In this document: one piece after another, positions 11,831 through 24,029 of the stretch | Position numbering within the stretch: position 1 is the first letter of the stretch | How the letters are laid out: each line of letters starts with the position of its first letter | Translations under genes and position numbers: made by a program | Notes under the pieces: generated by a model | The model's input: only the letters and a program-made list of their open reading frames with translations | Database searches by the model: none | What the model was told of the DNA's origin: nothing | NCBI RefSeq assembly: GCF_008728515.1 | Contig: NC_044989.1 | Span: 76,781,754-76,845,753, forward strand | DNA from: Papio anubis | Lineage: Eukaryota > Chordata > Mammalia > Primates > Cercopithecidae | Length of the DNA: 64,000 bases | Direction of reading: 5' to 3'

Positions 11831-14800
11831 AGAAAAGTAAGAAAAATAGTTGTAATTCCAGAAGCATGGCAGTCACCACAGAGGAGAGTAATGAAGGATG
11901 ATAGCTGTACAGTAGACCTGGAGAGCACTCAGCCCAGGTAAGGGAAGCTCTTTGTGTTCAGACTCTGTCAGGTAGAATTCAAGCAGAGAGGAGATGTGTC
12001 TGGTCCTGCACAACCATATTCCAGTAACACCACACACACCTAAGAAGGGCAATGATTACTTTTCTTTGGTTGCTTTTATTGCTCCAATTTGTGCACACAA
12101 TTGAGATCCAGCTTTCCTATGCCCAGCCACCTTACTGCCTTAACCTGACCTTTCCCATAGCTTGAAGGGGTCTTGCTGGATCCCCACCTACTAATCTTCC
12201 TGTAAACTCTTTTACTTTCTTTACTTTTATAGTGATGATTGTCTTACTTTTATAGTGGTGATTGCCTTCTATATGGTTTCATAAAGCTTCTTACAGAATA
12301 TCCTCAACTTGATGATGCCAGCTTTCTCTGATTTCTGATGTTGTTACAATCATCCCTGTCACTAAAAATCCTTAATAAATTTAATTGAAAAATTGAGAAG
12401 AAGTATATTTAAACAAACGAACTCAACTTATTAACTTAAATAAGGAATTTAGTGTTTGGAGAGTCATTCAAAGTGACCAAGGTTAATTTATATATGTGTA
12501 CTTCAATTACTTGTTAATTATCTTGAAGTCTCAAGTTGTCTTCTCATAACAATACAAAAATTATAGAAAAACTCTTTCACTGTCTTTATGGTGACCTTAG
12601 TAGTTTGGACAGAGTATGTTAACTGACAGCTTTGCACAGTGGTGCTGAAAAATACCCTCAGCACATTCTCATTGAGTGAAGCCACTGGTATACTATGTCT
12701 GTCACTTTTGTTTTAAAATTGGTTCTCTTTTTTGAGGCAAAGTTCTTCATTCTTTTATTTCTACTGGTTATTCATTTATTTATTTTTGCTACATATCAAA
12801 CATGTAAAACACAGTTCTTTTTTAATGGAAGGCACATAAACCAGATGGAAAGAACCAAAATATAAAGGAAAAAACTAGTTTTGAAATTAAGCACACATTC
12901 CAGTATAATGAACCATATAATTAATCTAAGAACAAAATGATAAAGTCCCTAATTGTACATATATCCAACTGGTTCTTTGTCGATTTGGTTACTAACTCAA
13001 CTGTTTCATTTAATACTCTGAGTTAATGAGGGATTTCATATTCTAACAAGATGAACATTATAGGATTTCTGCCTTTAGCCCAAGGTTCTCATAAGTCTGG
13101 ATCGTAAGCACAAGTAATGATTACAGATGTGTGTGTGTGTGTGTGTGTATGGAGATGTGTCTGCATGTGTACATATGTATATATATGTACATTTTATACA
13201 TTGCCCTCAGAGTGACAAAACAAGTCGTATATAATTAGTGGAATACAAAAAAGCTAAGCTAAAGGCTGGAATGCAATAAAACTGTTAAAGAAATTCCAAA
13301 AATTTGCTTAAGGAAAGGGTTTTATAAAGAGGCTTTTCATAGGTAAGGCTTTAGGAAGGATATTCTTAAAAGAAGATATGGCAAGAACAAAGGTATAATA
13401 CTATCTTCAGAGACTAGTGATTATAACAGCTTGACTATGCTTATGGAATGATGAGAAGCTGGTGGTAGGGAAGTGATTGGCAATAGTACAATAGTCTACG
13501 TTTCCACATGCGAATTTAAATTTGAAATATATTGGCAAATAGGAGTAGGGAGGAAGAATGTTTGTGGAAGATTGAAAAAGCACTGACAAAAATGGGTGCT
13601 TTTTGTCGTGGGACATGAAGCAAAAAGAGGGTTGATGATATCACTAAGCTTCAAAGTTAGGGGAAGGGGAGAGTGGCAGATTGTTAAGAGAATATAGGAA
13701 CCAGGAATAGAAGCTGGTTTTGTTCAGCTTGGAAGAGGGCACAGAAAGAGAAATGATGAATTAGAAAACTAAATTATCATATGTTTTAACTCCAGAGAGA
13801 TGGTGCTCAAAATTATCGTTTGCTTTTCTACACTTATTTCCTGAATTCAGATGTTGTGCAAAATTACTCTGCCATTGTTTCCAATCACCTACGTATCAAT
13901 GAGAATGCTAATAAGTGAGAAACGAATCAGAGTGGAATGATATTGACAGCTGTCTCTGTAGCCTGTTATTATTTGACAATGTTCTACAACTTCATTAGTT
14001 CAATTGAATAGATATTTTGAAATAAAGTGACTAAATGGTTCAGCTGAATTTATAGCAATTTGCATACATTATACAAAATCCATTTATGTAACAGTGTACT
14101 GGAAATAGAATAGTGTAGTCTTTAATGTATATTTATTAGTGCTAACAAAATATATTTCTATATCACAAATGCATGAAGGAGTCAGTTTGCTTGAAATAGT
14201 GAATTTTATTCTTATTTTCTCTTTGGGATACATTTCATTCCTAAATATCCTCTCCCACATCCAGAAGATTGCTAGACAATTTCTGAATTGGCTTCAAAGG
14301 GAGAATCTGTTCCATAGCACCACTTGAGGGGATGGTTTTTCTGCTTTGCAAAAGGAGCAGCTGTGTTACATGTACAAGTGTATCAATGTCCATCCCCATT
14401 TCCTCAAATATATTTATAGAAAGTAATAGGAAATCAATAAACATAAGAGCAAAATTATGGGAAATGCTCTCTCTCTTAGATAAACATACTGGAATGATGT
14501 CCTATAATTTGGCTAATATATTTACATTATATATTTATATATACACATACATATATATAGCATATGTACAAATTACCTATCTATTTATCTATCTGATAAA
14601 TCATTATCACTCTGACTTTGGTTAGGATATTTCCGTATCAAATGGAATGCATTCGTTTTTATTACATATTTGTTTTATGTATTTTGTTTTCTAAAACATG
14701 AATCTAAATCAATACATTAGACATGCTTTTTTAACTATGACCAATTTATAAAATAATTAGTATTCATAACATTTGGAATTTCAGTATGTTTAAATTCATA

Positions 14801-15194
14801 TTAGAGAAGATCAACAGGCTTCTTATGTTTGCATAAATATTAGTGTAGGCCACTTTTATTATAGAATAAAGAAAAATAAACATTCTTTTGTCTTTTCAAA
14901 ATACAGCTATACACATACACATGAACACAAAGCTATCGTTTACAAATTATTCAGGAAAAATAATAATTTAAAAGAGCTTTTTTTTTAGAGTCATCTTTAC
15001 ATTATCATTCTGGTGGGAAACATCCCTACGCAGTTCTTGTAAACTCTTCTTTATGTCTCTTAATATAGCTTAGAAGATATTTTCAGTTTCTTTAACTCAA
15101 TTATATTTAATCTGTATTGTTTCGGAAACTCACAACAAAGTATTGAAGGGAAGGGTGAATGAAACTTTCTTGGGCACATGTAATGAAATGTGTT
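11831..15194. other. Mostly anonymous DNA with small simple repeats
   Basis: No gene or clear mobile element in about 3.3 kb. Contents are a near-perfect tandem duplication at about 12215-12262, a TG microsatellite at 13128-13150 and a TA-rich stretch at 14520-14600. Weak repeats could be missed by eye. Confidence 0.45.
13128..13150. repeat. (TG)n microsatellite
   Basis: About eleven TG units, followed by a decayed TG/TA-rich run to about 13190. Confidence 0.9.
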
Positions 15195-15351
15195 GAATAT
15201 TTTAAATGTGTAAATGCATTCAATCCTCATAAAACCTATGAGGTAATTTTTAAATTATTACCTAATGCATTAGAAAAAAAAGTAAATATTTTTGAGTGCC
15301 AGAGCTGAGATTCAACTGAAGATAAACCTCGTTCTAATCAGAAAAATGCTT
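15195..15351 (-). mobile_element. MIR remnant, antisense, next to an Alu
   Basis: CATTCAATCCTCATAAAACC, TATGAGGTAATTTTTAAATT and GCCAGAGCTGAGATTCAACT follow inverted MIR order. The Alu that starts at about 15352 ends the match, so it inserted at or near the MIR edge. Confidence 0.55.
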
Positions 15352-15650
15352 TCTTTTTTAGAGATGAAGTTTTGATGTGTTGCTCAGGGTAGAGTACAAT
15401 GGTTCCATCATAGCTCACTGCAGCCTTGAACTCCTGGACTCAAGTGATCCTCCCACCTCAGCCTCTGGAGTAGCTAGGACTATAGCTATGTGCCACTACA
15501 TCCAGCTAATTTTCTTTTTTTTTTTTTGTATAGATGTATAGTTGCACTGTGTTGCCTAGGCTTGTCTTGAACTTTTGGGCTTAAGAAATCCTCCCACCTC
15601 GCCCTTCCAAAATGCCGGGATTATGGACATGATCCAACACACCTGTCCAG
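15352..15650 (-). mobile_element. Alu (old, AluJ-like), antisense
   Basis: The inverted Alu order is clear: TTTTTTAGAGATGAAG, TAGCTCACTGCAGCCTTGAA, CAAGTGATCCTCCCACCTCA, the mid-element T-run, and TCCAAAATGCCGGGATTATG. Divergence and the CAGCCTTGAACTCCTGG variant suit the J group. The flanks AGAAAAATGCTTTCT and AGAAAAGCATTTTCT may be a decayed target duplication. Confidence 0.85.
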
Positions 15651-16599
15651 AAAAGCATTTTCTTAACATATTCAGCCCTTGTATTTAAACTTACCTTTAT
15701 CTTCACCCACTCTGTGATTACAATATGTTGAACATTCGTGACACCGAATTAAAGTTTTATTTCTTTGTGCTTTCATTAGCCAGACTGTTACTTTTCAAAT
15801 ATTACTTTCTCCAAATAATACTTGTGAGGACATTGGATTTAACTTTCATAATTCATCTGTTCACATTATTTTTTCACGTAGTAATGGGGCCCTGTGTCCA
15901 CAAATTTGACCAAGTAAATGATACACAGGACTCTAATTCATTTAACAAATATAATTCCTTGGGATCTTGGGATAAAGAACACGCACAAATCTTTTATGTT
16001 GCTTGTTTTTACAATGAAGAGTTCTCATTGTCTATAGAAACTGGATGAAACAATATCGTTGAAGAAAATACCCCACTGATTTTACTACACAAAACATCAC
16101 ATGCATGCTATTTCAACAACATCTCTAACAGAGTTTTTATTAATAAAGATAAATATGATCAAAGGACCAGTCCCACATTTCTAGGCAGATCAGGAGGGAA
16201 TAAAGAAGAAATCCTGTCTCTTTTATTGCATCCCAAATGCCTTCTAGATCGAGAGAGATGAAAAAATAACAGTGGCTTTCCAGGTGACTGCTATTGCCAT
16301 TGACATGTAACATTTCTCATTAGAAGAAAGTTGGGAGCTAAGAATAATAAATGCAGTATTTTTAATATTTAATCTGTCTTTAGCTATTAAATCAATTTGA
16401 AAATTTCTAACAATCATGGCATTCAAAAGAGAGGCCCTGGTTAAATGTAAAACCTATAGCCATCCTCATGAAGTTGATCATGGAAGGTTCAGAGAATATA
16501 ATGTGAAAAGAAAAAACCTGGAGTAAAATTTCTCATCTGATCATTCATACTCCCAATTGTGTAAGATAAAGGAATCCTCTGGCCAATCCATTCTGCATG
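15651..16599. other. Anonymous DNA
   Basis: Contains a 107-codon open frame (15725-16048) with an ATG start but no recognisable domain. Otherwise no repeat or RNA gene is visible. Confidence 0.4.
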
Positions 16600-17040
16600 A
16601 TACATAGAGTCTCTCATGTCTGATTGTCTTCATCCTCATCTCCTGTTGCTCTTCTGCTCCCTGTATAACTAACAATCCAGTCAGAAAATTGCTACTTAGT
16701 TTGCTACAGAGCCATAGCTTTGCATAAGATATTCCCTTTACCCTGAGTAGATACTTATTTAAACTTCAAATCACTTACTCCTCTTTCAAGATACAGATTA
16801 AGCACCACATTCCCTAGAAATTCTTCCTTAACCTATCAATTTGAAGTTATCCCTTTTTATCTTTGTCTTAATTTTAAAATACTTCTGTAAACACATACTG
16901 TATTTTAAACACTTTTACATACACACATTATCTCACATGATTAACACACCAACCTCCCCAGAGCACATATTGTATCTTACTTACCTTCATTTTTCAAGGG
17001 CTTTATGTGTCAAATGAAATATAGTAACTGATAGATCATG
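16600..17040 (+). mobile_element. L2 3' part, sense strand
   Basis: The L2-like order is present: TACTCCTCTTTCAAGATACA, then GCACCACATTCCCTAGAAAT, TTCTTCCTTAACCTATC, and the later block GAGCACATATTGTATCTTAC. It is strongly diverged and its boundaries are soft. Confidence 0.5.
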
Positions 17041-19689
17041 AATCAGTCCTGTAGAAGAGAATACTGCCCTTGGCTTTTGCTACCTTTGAACCATTGCATG
17101 ACTTTCCATATTTGAGCAACAGTTCATCCCTTTGAATTACAATTAATCAATTTTGAAAGAAAGTAGTTGGTATAAATGTTACTTAGTGTTCTTTAACATT
17201 TAAAATTCTATAATAATACCAATGTTTTTATCTCGTGGAATAATTAATCTTCAGTCAGGTAGAAGTTATTTCATAACTAGAAACTGGAGAAAAGTCACAC
17301 AACTATGTCTTTCTTCTGCACACAGAATCTTGAAAAATGTGGCCCATATTGTTGAAAGCAAAGGTTTGTAATAAATGCATCAAAATGAAATAAACACATC
17401 TAGCACATCTACAGAAGTCCAGCTTGGCAGAAATTGTCATCAAGTCAGGTAGCATATGGTTAGCATCTACAAAAGAGAAATTAGTGAAATAATAGTCTCA
17501 TCATTTTCCCTTAAAAGAAATATTTAGTAAAAATGCATGAAATCACTTTTCCTTGAATCTCATAATTCTATAGAAATGTCATAAAATCATTTTTAGCTAC
17601 TTTCTCCCTTTTACTCCTCTCTAATTTTAATTGCATACTATTCTAGGTATAAACAGAGGCTTTGAAAAAGGCGAGGAGAGGATCAGAGTAGAGGGAAAAT
17701 TCTAAGTAGACTAGGAATAACCTTTGAGGAATCTTGAAAAGCTAAAATTTTCCGTCTGATTATCTTGCTAAAGAAGCTTATACATAAGACAAAAGAAATC
17801 ATTGAAAGCTTAATATGAATAGGAACCAACTGTTTTTATTAATTACTATATTAGAGGAGACTGAAAATATTCTGAATATTTGTAAAAGTACTATGTTAAA
17901 GATAAACCTGCTTCCCTTCAGCTTGGAAAAAAGTATAAAAGTATTAAATAGTGTCTCAGTGTGTAAACAGTTTTCTAGAGGATCATAATTTTGTTTTCAA
18001 CACATTTCTCTGGGGTTTCTGTAATTATATTTATTATTTGAAGTTTTAAACAAGCAAACACCACATACAGAACCACAATTGTGAAAGTAAATAAATTTTG
18101 AGATTCTCCCAATGTTTGATCTTTTATCTTCATAAATATTATTGATTAATATTTTTAAATATTAGTTTAAAAATGTGTTTTCTGAATATTTTAAAAATTA
18201 AGATATCACAAATTTTAGTCATAGTTCTATCAAACAATACTCTTCTATCTTGAATAAAAAGGCATATTGGGTTGGTTTTGATTCACGTGAATTGAATGCT
18301 CTTCAGTGGGTATGAAAAGTAAACACAGACACTCATTCAAAGTCTCTTCACTTTTCCTGTAAGGGCCCCTTATAAGAGTGAGTCCTTTCTAATCAGGAAG
18401 AAAATGGCAGAAATTTTACAGCATAATTTTCAGTCTTCCATATAGGCTTAGTTTGGCTTATCACCACATTTGAATTGCAAGACTCTGACCTCTGGAGTTT
18501 ACTGAGGCTGTGCTGCTAATGTTAAAGTCTCCAAGCCAAATTAATAATCACTACAGGCCAGCATGTGTGCCTTCTGGTTGTGACATATATATTTAGGTAA
18601 TTATGGCAAAACCAGTTTACTGAGTGTACAAAGAAAAGTTTAACATAATTTTCCTTCCAGTCAACCAAATCTGTAATCCCCATGATGGTCAGTGACCCTT
18701 GTCCATCTAACTTTTAAATCCTTGATGAGTTCATTCTGAATATTGGTACACATTCGCAAGGAGCAACCTCGAAAGACAAAAAACATATGGGTTATAAATT
18801 TTGTTAGTAATAAATTTAAGAATAGCAGAAATGAGTTAATGTATATAAAATACATTTTGGGAAATATAAAGATTTATATAAATATGAGATATTGCAATAA
18901 ACATAAACAACTGAGTGGTATTTTAGGACATGCAGGAAAACCCACCTTCTTCCATCAACCACTCAGTTTTGATTTTGAAAACAGATCTCTTTTCTAGTCT
19001 TGATTCCTAGGATTCCCATGAAACAGACTCCAAGCCCAGCCTCTGAGAAGGCATGTGACTCCGGAACAGTGTCATGTTGCCTTAGCAGTAATGATTGTTT
19101 CAAGGATGGGCATCTGAACCATCATGAGCAGTGAGAATGAGTTTCTACATAATTGTTGGAGTTATGGGGAGCAGATTTTCCTTTTTGCTCTCTTTAATGT
19201 AGAGCATAACAATTTTACAATAATAAGCGGCTCATCTCTCTGAGAATGAAGTCAATATAGCAAGAAGGAGAGTAGGAACTGATTAAGAGACGGACGAAAC
19301 CATGTCCTAGTGACACTGTTTCATTTCTTACATTAAGCAAAACCTAGAAGCAGCTCTAACTTTGTCTTTTTCCAAATTTACATAAACTAAAAACTTCCAA
19401 AAGCCTAGTTCCTGAAACAAAAATTTTAGTTGGAGTGTTAGTCAGTAGCAACCCAAAGGTCCTAATTGATTTGAGTAGAGTTTACTTGAGCCTTTAAGTA
19501 CCAAAGCCTAAGGTCAGGGTCAGATAGTTCATGAAAATGTAATGACAATCATATTTTTTTTCTATTGCATTTCTTGTGAGTTAGAGTACTGGGAACACTC
19601 TACAGAGGGTTTCTGATGATAACACTGAGGCTTCCAGAGCAGCATAACAGGACAGGGAGGGCACTGGCACGTCAGAAGGGGAAAGTGAA
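17041..19689. other. Long anonymous stretch without recognised repeats
   Basis: About 2.6 kb with no repeat I recognise and no persuasive gene. Such repeat-poor stretches in repeat-dense DNA sometimes hold conserved non-coding sequence; 18270-18610 looks the least decayed. This cannot be judged without alignment. Confidence 0.4.
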
Positions 19690-19935
19690 GCGTGGGTGTC
19701 TTGGTCCAAGGATTCTGAGACCAGAGAGAATTGGTATGAATCTGAGTTTTGACATTTAGCAGCTGTGTGGTCTCAAACATGTTACTCTCCACTGTTAAAC
19801 TTTAGTTATCTTATAAATAAAGAGGGGGCAAATTAATAGTAGCTGTTTAAGTCAGTAGGGACTAAAAAAATAATACAAACCATTTAGCACATTGCTTAGC
19901 AATAGTATGCCCTTGGTACATTATTATTATTATTA
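19690..19935 (+). mobile_element. MIR, sense strand
   Basis: Sense MIR order: GAATCTGAGTTTTGACATTT, AGCAGCTGTGTGGTCTCAAA, CATGTTACTCTCCACTGTTA, the TTATCTTATAAATAAAGAGG segment, and CATTTAGCACATTGCTTAGC near the end. A short ATT run follows at 19921. Confidence 0.7.
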
Positions 19936-20325
19936 CACAACCCAAATGGGAGTCTTATCTTTGTCACTGTTAACTAACTGTAATGCTATTTCATTTTTCT
20001 AAAGTCAACTGCTTTGGTTCATCAAGCAAAAGTGACAATTTTTGCCATATCTATTCCACAGAACTGTCATCAAATGAGAAAATGCGAGAGTCATTCAGAA
20101 GCTGTTATGAAACTGAGGCAGAAGTAAGGTGATGTGAATAGCTCTAAGCTTTTAGATATTCCAAAACAGTGACACTAAAATATCTTACTGAAACTCCTAA
20201 TGTAATCTCTCCCATTCTATTGAATCAGAGAGTCTTCCAAGGTTAAAGGCCAGGCATTTAAAATTTGAAAAATCTCCACAGGTATTTCTGAAGCTCATGA
20301 AAGCTTGATGACTAATGCTTTTGTA

Positions 20326-20500
20326 CAGATTTTCAACCTTGGTCACTTATTAGAATCACCTGGGGAGCTTTACAAACTACAGACACCTAGGATCTAGCCC
20401 AGAGGAATTTAATCAGAAGTTTGGGCAGGAGAGCTAAGAGAATCCATATTTACAAAAGTTCACTAGGTGATTCTAATGTGTCTCCACTATTGATAAGTGT
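20326..20500 (+). mobile_element. MER5-type hAT (Charlie) non-autonomous DNA transposon
   Basis: The element begins CAGATTTTCAACCTTGGTCA, has TTAGAATCACCTGGGGAGCT, and ends around GTGATTCTAATGTGTCTCCA. This is MER5A/B order. It has no coding capacity. A second MER5-type copy lies at 22048. Confidence 0.7.
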
Positions 20501-20524
20501 TGTGCCGGGGAAAAGGGAATGAAA

Positions 20525-20725
20525 ATACATTTGTTGAGATCATCATATGTGCCAAGCATTGCACTAAGTGCTTTGCATATATTATCGTATTTGAGTATCA
20601 TTTTCAATTAACCATATAAAATAGGTGCTACATCTATACTTTGCAGTTAGGATCCAAGACTAACAGAAGTTCGGTGACATGCTCAAGGATATGCAGCCAG
20701 CACATGGTGACACAGTCATTTCAAT
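20525..20725 (-). mobile_element. MIR, antisense
   Basis: Inverted MIR order: GCCAAGCATTGCACTAAGTG, CTTTGCATATATTATCGTAT, AAATAGGTGCTACATCTATA, and CTCAAGGATATGCAGCCAGC. Confidence 0.65.
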
Positions 20726-22047
20726 TTAAAAATTCATTATAATTTAAAAAATAAAAGTATATTTCTTACTGAAATATATTCTTCATTTATCTTTTTTTCC
20801 CCAAAAATATCAGATTTTCTTTAAATGCTAAATGGAGATGGCTCGGAGGTTTAAAACTAATCTCTAATAAAATCTCAAGCGCATTCCGTTGACAATTGCT
20901 ATCTCTGTATCCAAAAAAGAAACACAAATTTTGAAACAGTCACTAAAAAAAACCCCTTCAAAACTGAAACCCTTAGGAATACTGAGAACTATTTCAACAG
21001 CTTTAAAATAAGTAGGTTCTCATCAGATATTTGACAATGCACATAAAATGGTTGCCCCTTGGGAACAAAATTAAGGAATTTAGAGTGAATGATAGACCAC
21101 TGTATTACCCCAGGGAAAATAAAGTAAATTTTTTTAAACTTTATGGTCCCCCAAAGGGAATTCTGTATCTGATGATATTTCAAAAGTCTTCACAATCTGA
21201 AAGTCTTTTTTTAAAGTTAGAGAAATTTTTATAAAGGTTTAACAATAAATTCTTGCAATTTTAGAAAACATGAATTTAAAAAACCCAGTGGGAATAGGGA
21301 GGGGTGGAAGAGGAAGACAGTTTTGAAAACCAGAGTAAGAGTTCACACTGTGAGGAGCTACAGAAAGTTTCACATACATTTTGCCATTCTTTTGCAAACC
21401 AGTGGGTTAAAACTGTACATTAACACAGCTGCGACACTAACTGTATGCCTATTAATACTGTCTGCTGACCTCAAAGACTGCAGTTGCCAGCTTGAGCTGA
21501 CATCTATAAAGCAAGAAAATGGAAACCACACAATTCACACATTAAATTTATGGGAAGGCAGTTTCCTAAGCTAAGTGTTACAGGTCAGAGTAATCTCAAC
21601 TCTCTCCGTATGTGGATAACTACTTACGGTTGTAGTCCAGCAGATATTTTCTGACTCATGGTCCAAAAAAAATTATTGATAAATGTATCTCTTTTGAAAG
21701 AAAAAAGATTGAAGGGAGAGTGACATGGAAAAATTCCAAACTGTTGGCCTATATCTGAAATACAGTTAGAAAAAAAATCAAGTAGGCCAGGCCTTATTTA
21801 TTTACGTAAAGCAGTTATGTGTTGCTGGGGCCATGACTCCAGTGCTGATGATTAGCATTTTAACCTTTAGAATAATGCTTGTCAATCATTAGCTTTTCCT
21901 GGTAAGTATTACTAACATATCCATTTAAGCCATAAGAAAATTAAGAATGTCATGTGTGGCTGCCATGATAATATTTCGTTGTGTTTTATTTCTGTCTGCT
22001 AAAATGGTTTATTAAAAATTGCATGCTAGCAATGGTATGATGTAAAT
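20726..22047. other. Anonymous DNA
   Basis: No repeat family or gene is recognisable. Several short open frames on both strands lack support. Confidence 0.4.
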
Positions 22048-22236
22048 CAGTGTATCTCTAACTTGAGCATGTATCACAATCACTTAGAAGGTTTACTAAA
22101 TCATGGATTGCTGGGCTCCACTGCTATAGTTTCTGATTTTGTGGTTCAAGCTGAGGCTGGCAAATTTCCATTTGTAACAAATTCCAAGTTGATGTTGTTG
22201 CTGCTGGTTCAGAAAACATACTTTGAGTAGCATTGC
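22048..22236 (+). mobile_element. MER5A-like hAT DNA transposon
   Basis: It opens CAGTGTATCTCTAACTTGAG and has ATCACAATCACTTAGAAGG, GGATTGCTGGGCTCCACTGC, TTCTGATTTTGTGGTTCAAG and GTTGATGTTGTTGCTGCTGG. It ends ACTTTGAGTAGCATTG, so the termini are inverted. The flanking octamers ATGTAAAT and CTATAAAT agree at 6 of 8 bases, which fits an aged 8-bp hAT target duplication. Confidence 0.8.
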
Positions 22237-22329
22237 TATAAATAAAGGTACGTTTGAAGGCAAGATAATAGTAATAATAAAAACAATAGCTCCCACTTGG
22301 GGTACTTAGTGTTTGGGCTGGATCTCATT

Positions 22330-22685
22330 AAAACCTCACAGGTGGCCGGGCGCAGTGGCTCATGCTTGTAATCCCAGCCCTTTGGGAGGCCAAGGTGGGC
22401 AGATCACGAGGTCAGGACATTGAGACCTTCCTGGCTAACATGGTGAAACCCCTTCTCTACTAAAAATACAAAAAATTAGCTGGGCGTGATGGTGGGCGCC
22501 TGTAGTCCCAGCTACTCGGGAGGCTGAGGCAGGAGAATGGCATGAACCTGGGAGGAGGAGCTTGCAGTGAGCCAAGGTCACACCACTGCACTGCAGCCTG
22601 AGCGACAGAGCGAGACTCGGTCTCAAAAAAAGAAACAAACAAACAAACAAACAAGAAACAAACAAATGAAAAAAACCTCACAGGT
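22330..22685. repeat. Perfect 14-bp target site duplication of the Alu
   Basis: AAAACCTCACAGGT occurs at 22330-22343, directly before the Alu, and again at 22672-22685, directly after its A-rich tail. The perfect copies and the AAAA start fit L1-type target-primed insertion. Confidence 0.92.
22344..22671 (+). mobile_element. Full-length Alu (S/Y-like), sense
   Basis: Starts GGCCGGGCGCAGTGGCTCAT and runs through GATCACGAGGTCAGGACATT, AAAAATTAGCTGGGCGTGAT and GCCACTGCAC-type blocks to a tail of AAAC repeats. Both monomers are complete. The GATCACGAGGTCAGGA variant suggests a younger S or Y subfamily. Antisense frames of 76 and 105 codons across it are Alu translations, not genes. Confidence 0.95.
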
Positions 22686-22814
22686 AAGGAGGTATAACCA
22701 ACAAGGATTAAGAGACTTTCTCGAAGTGAGATCAAGAATGAGGGATCAAGATAGGATTTGGATCCAGACTTGTCCAACTCTTAAACCTTGGACTTGAACA
22801 AAGGAGCCATAATT

Positions 22815-22815
22815 T

Positions 22816-22873
<58 letters not shown>
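22815..22873. repeat. (TA)n(TG)n compound microsatellite
   Basis: About 11 TA units run straight into about 19 TG units. The MCVCV-type frame at 22835 is this repeat translated. Confidence 0.95.
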
Positions 22874-22875
<2 letters not shown>

Positions 22876-22879
22876 CTAC

Positions 22880-24029
22880 ATAAACTTATTAATGCAGAGT
22901 TCTTTTTCCTTTCTAAAGACAGATTTGTTAAACATTGAAAGTACATACAATCAAATATGTATAACGTATCAATCACTATTTCATTGTGTATTTAATGTTA
23001 ACCAATTCTCAGCAACTGAATCAAGAAGGGATAGCATACTGGTTCAAAATCACAAAAAAGTTCACGGACTTTGATGTGATTTCATTCGAATTCCCATTAA
23101 AACACCAAAAGAAGTTATAGGAGTAGATCATAAAAAGTGAAGAAAACTGAAACTAAAGCAAAGTCTAATAAACTAAGTCTGATTATTTGATAATGGCGTC
23201 TGGGAGGAAGTAACATGAATAAGGAGACTTGGGCTAGGAAGTAATAAATAATACAATCTGTGTTCCAAATCATATCAAAGTCCAAACAGATTCCAGGAAA
23301 TAGGGGGTTGAAAAAAGAATGTAGCAATTTCCTTTATCATTCCCTTCTTCTTTTCCCTGACTCATGGACCCAGAGGAAATTAACTTGAAAACTAACAGTG
23401 CTCACTCTCCAGCCTCTTGGCAGCACCCTGTGAAGGAAACTTAGAGTTCTTTTTTCTTAAGAATCCAAGGACAACTGTGAGAAGAACATATCCTACACAT
23501 TTTGGTTTTCACAAAATCCATGTTTTCAAAATATGAGAAAATCAGGAAGTTAGGATTAAAGATGCCTAAATGAAGCCTTTAGATCCTAAAATTGGACAGG
23601 TGGTATGAACGTTCTCCTTTTCTGTATCTGAGAAGAGTATCCAGTCACCACATGAGGGTAGTGTGGCCTACACCAAGGGCCCTCACTTCTAATAAGTTAA
23701 AAAAACAAAACAACTGAGCATGCTCAGATGTTACCTCATTCTAGAATGAAGAAACAAATACACACACTCACAAACACACACACCCACACCCCCCCACACA
23801 CACACACCCTTAAGGTACAGTTGAAATGGAATAGAAGAGCATAACTGCCAACTCCCCCCAACTCTAAAGTTATGTATATAATAGAGAGGACAGTCCAAGT
23901 CAGTACGTAAAAATTATTTCATAAATAGTTTGTATGCCATTTGGCTAAATATTTGGCAAAAATTTAAGTTAAATAATTGCTCACATATGTTACGAAAATA
24001 TCTTCAAAATGAGATATTTGAATATTAAC
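22880..24029. other. Anonymous DNA with a CA-rich patch
   Basis: No gene or assignable mobile element is seen. A CA/CCA-rich simple repeat lies at 23757-23810, containing a run of seven C's. Confidence 0.45.
23757..23810. repeat. Imperfect (CA)n simple repeat
   Basis: CA dinucleotides are interrupted by TCA, AAC and CCC variants, indicating an old, decaying tract. Confidence 0.85.

Larger units (their letters stand above)
22255..22790 (-). mobile_element. MIR, antisense, split by an Alu
   Basis: The left piece (22255-22343) has AACAATAGCTCCCACTTGGG and GGATCTCATTAAAACCTCAC. The right piece (22686-22790) has AGGAGGTATAACCAACAAGG and GATTTGGATCCAGACTTG. Joined in order they read as one inverted MIR, and the Alu at 22344-22671 sits between them. 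Confidence 0.6.

Noticed and set aside
15725..16048. 107-codon ATG frame
   Set aside because: No domain, no homology I recognise, AT-rich codon use like the background, and no splice or promoter context. Chance is adequate.
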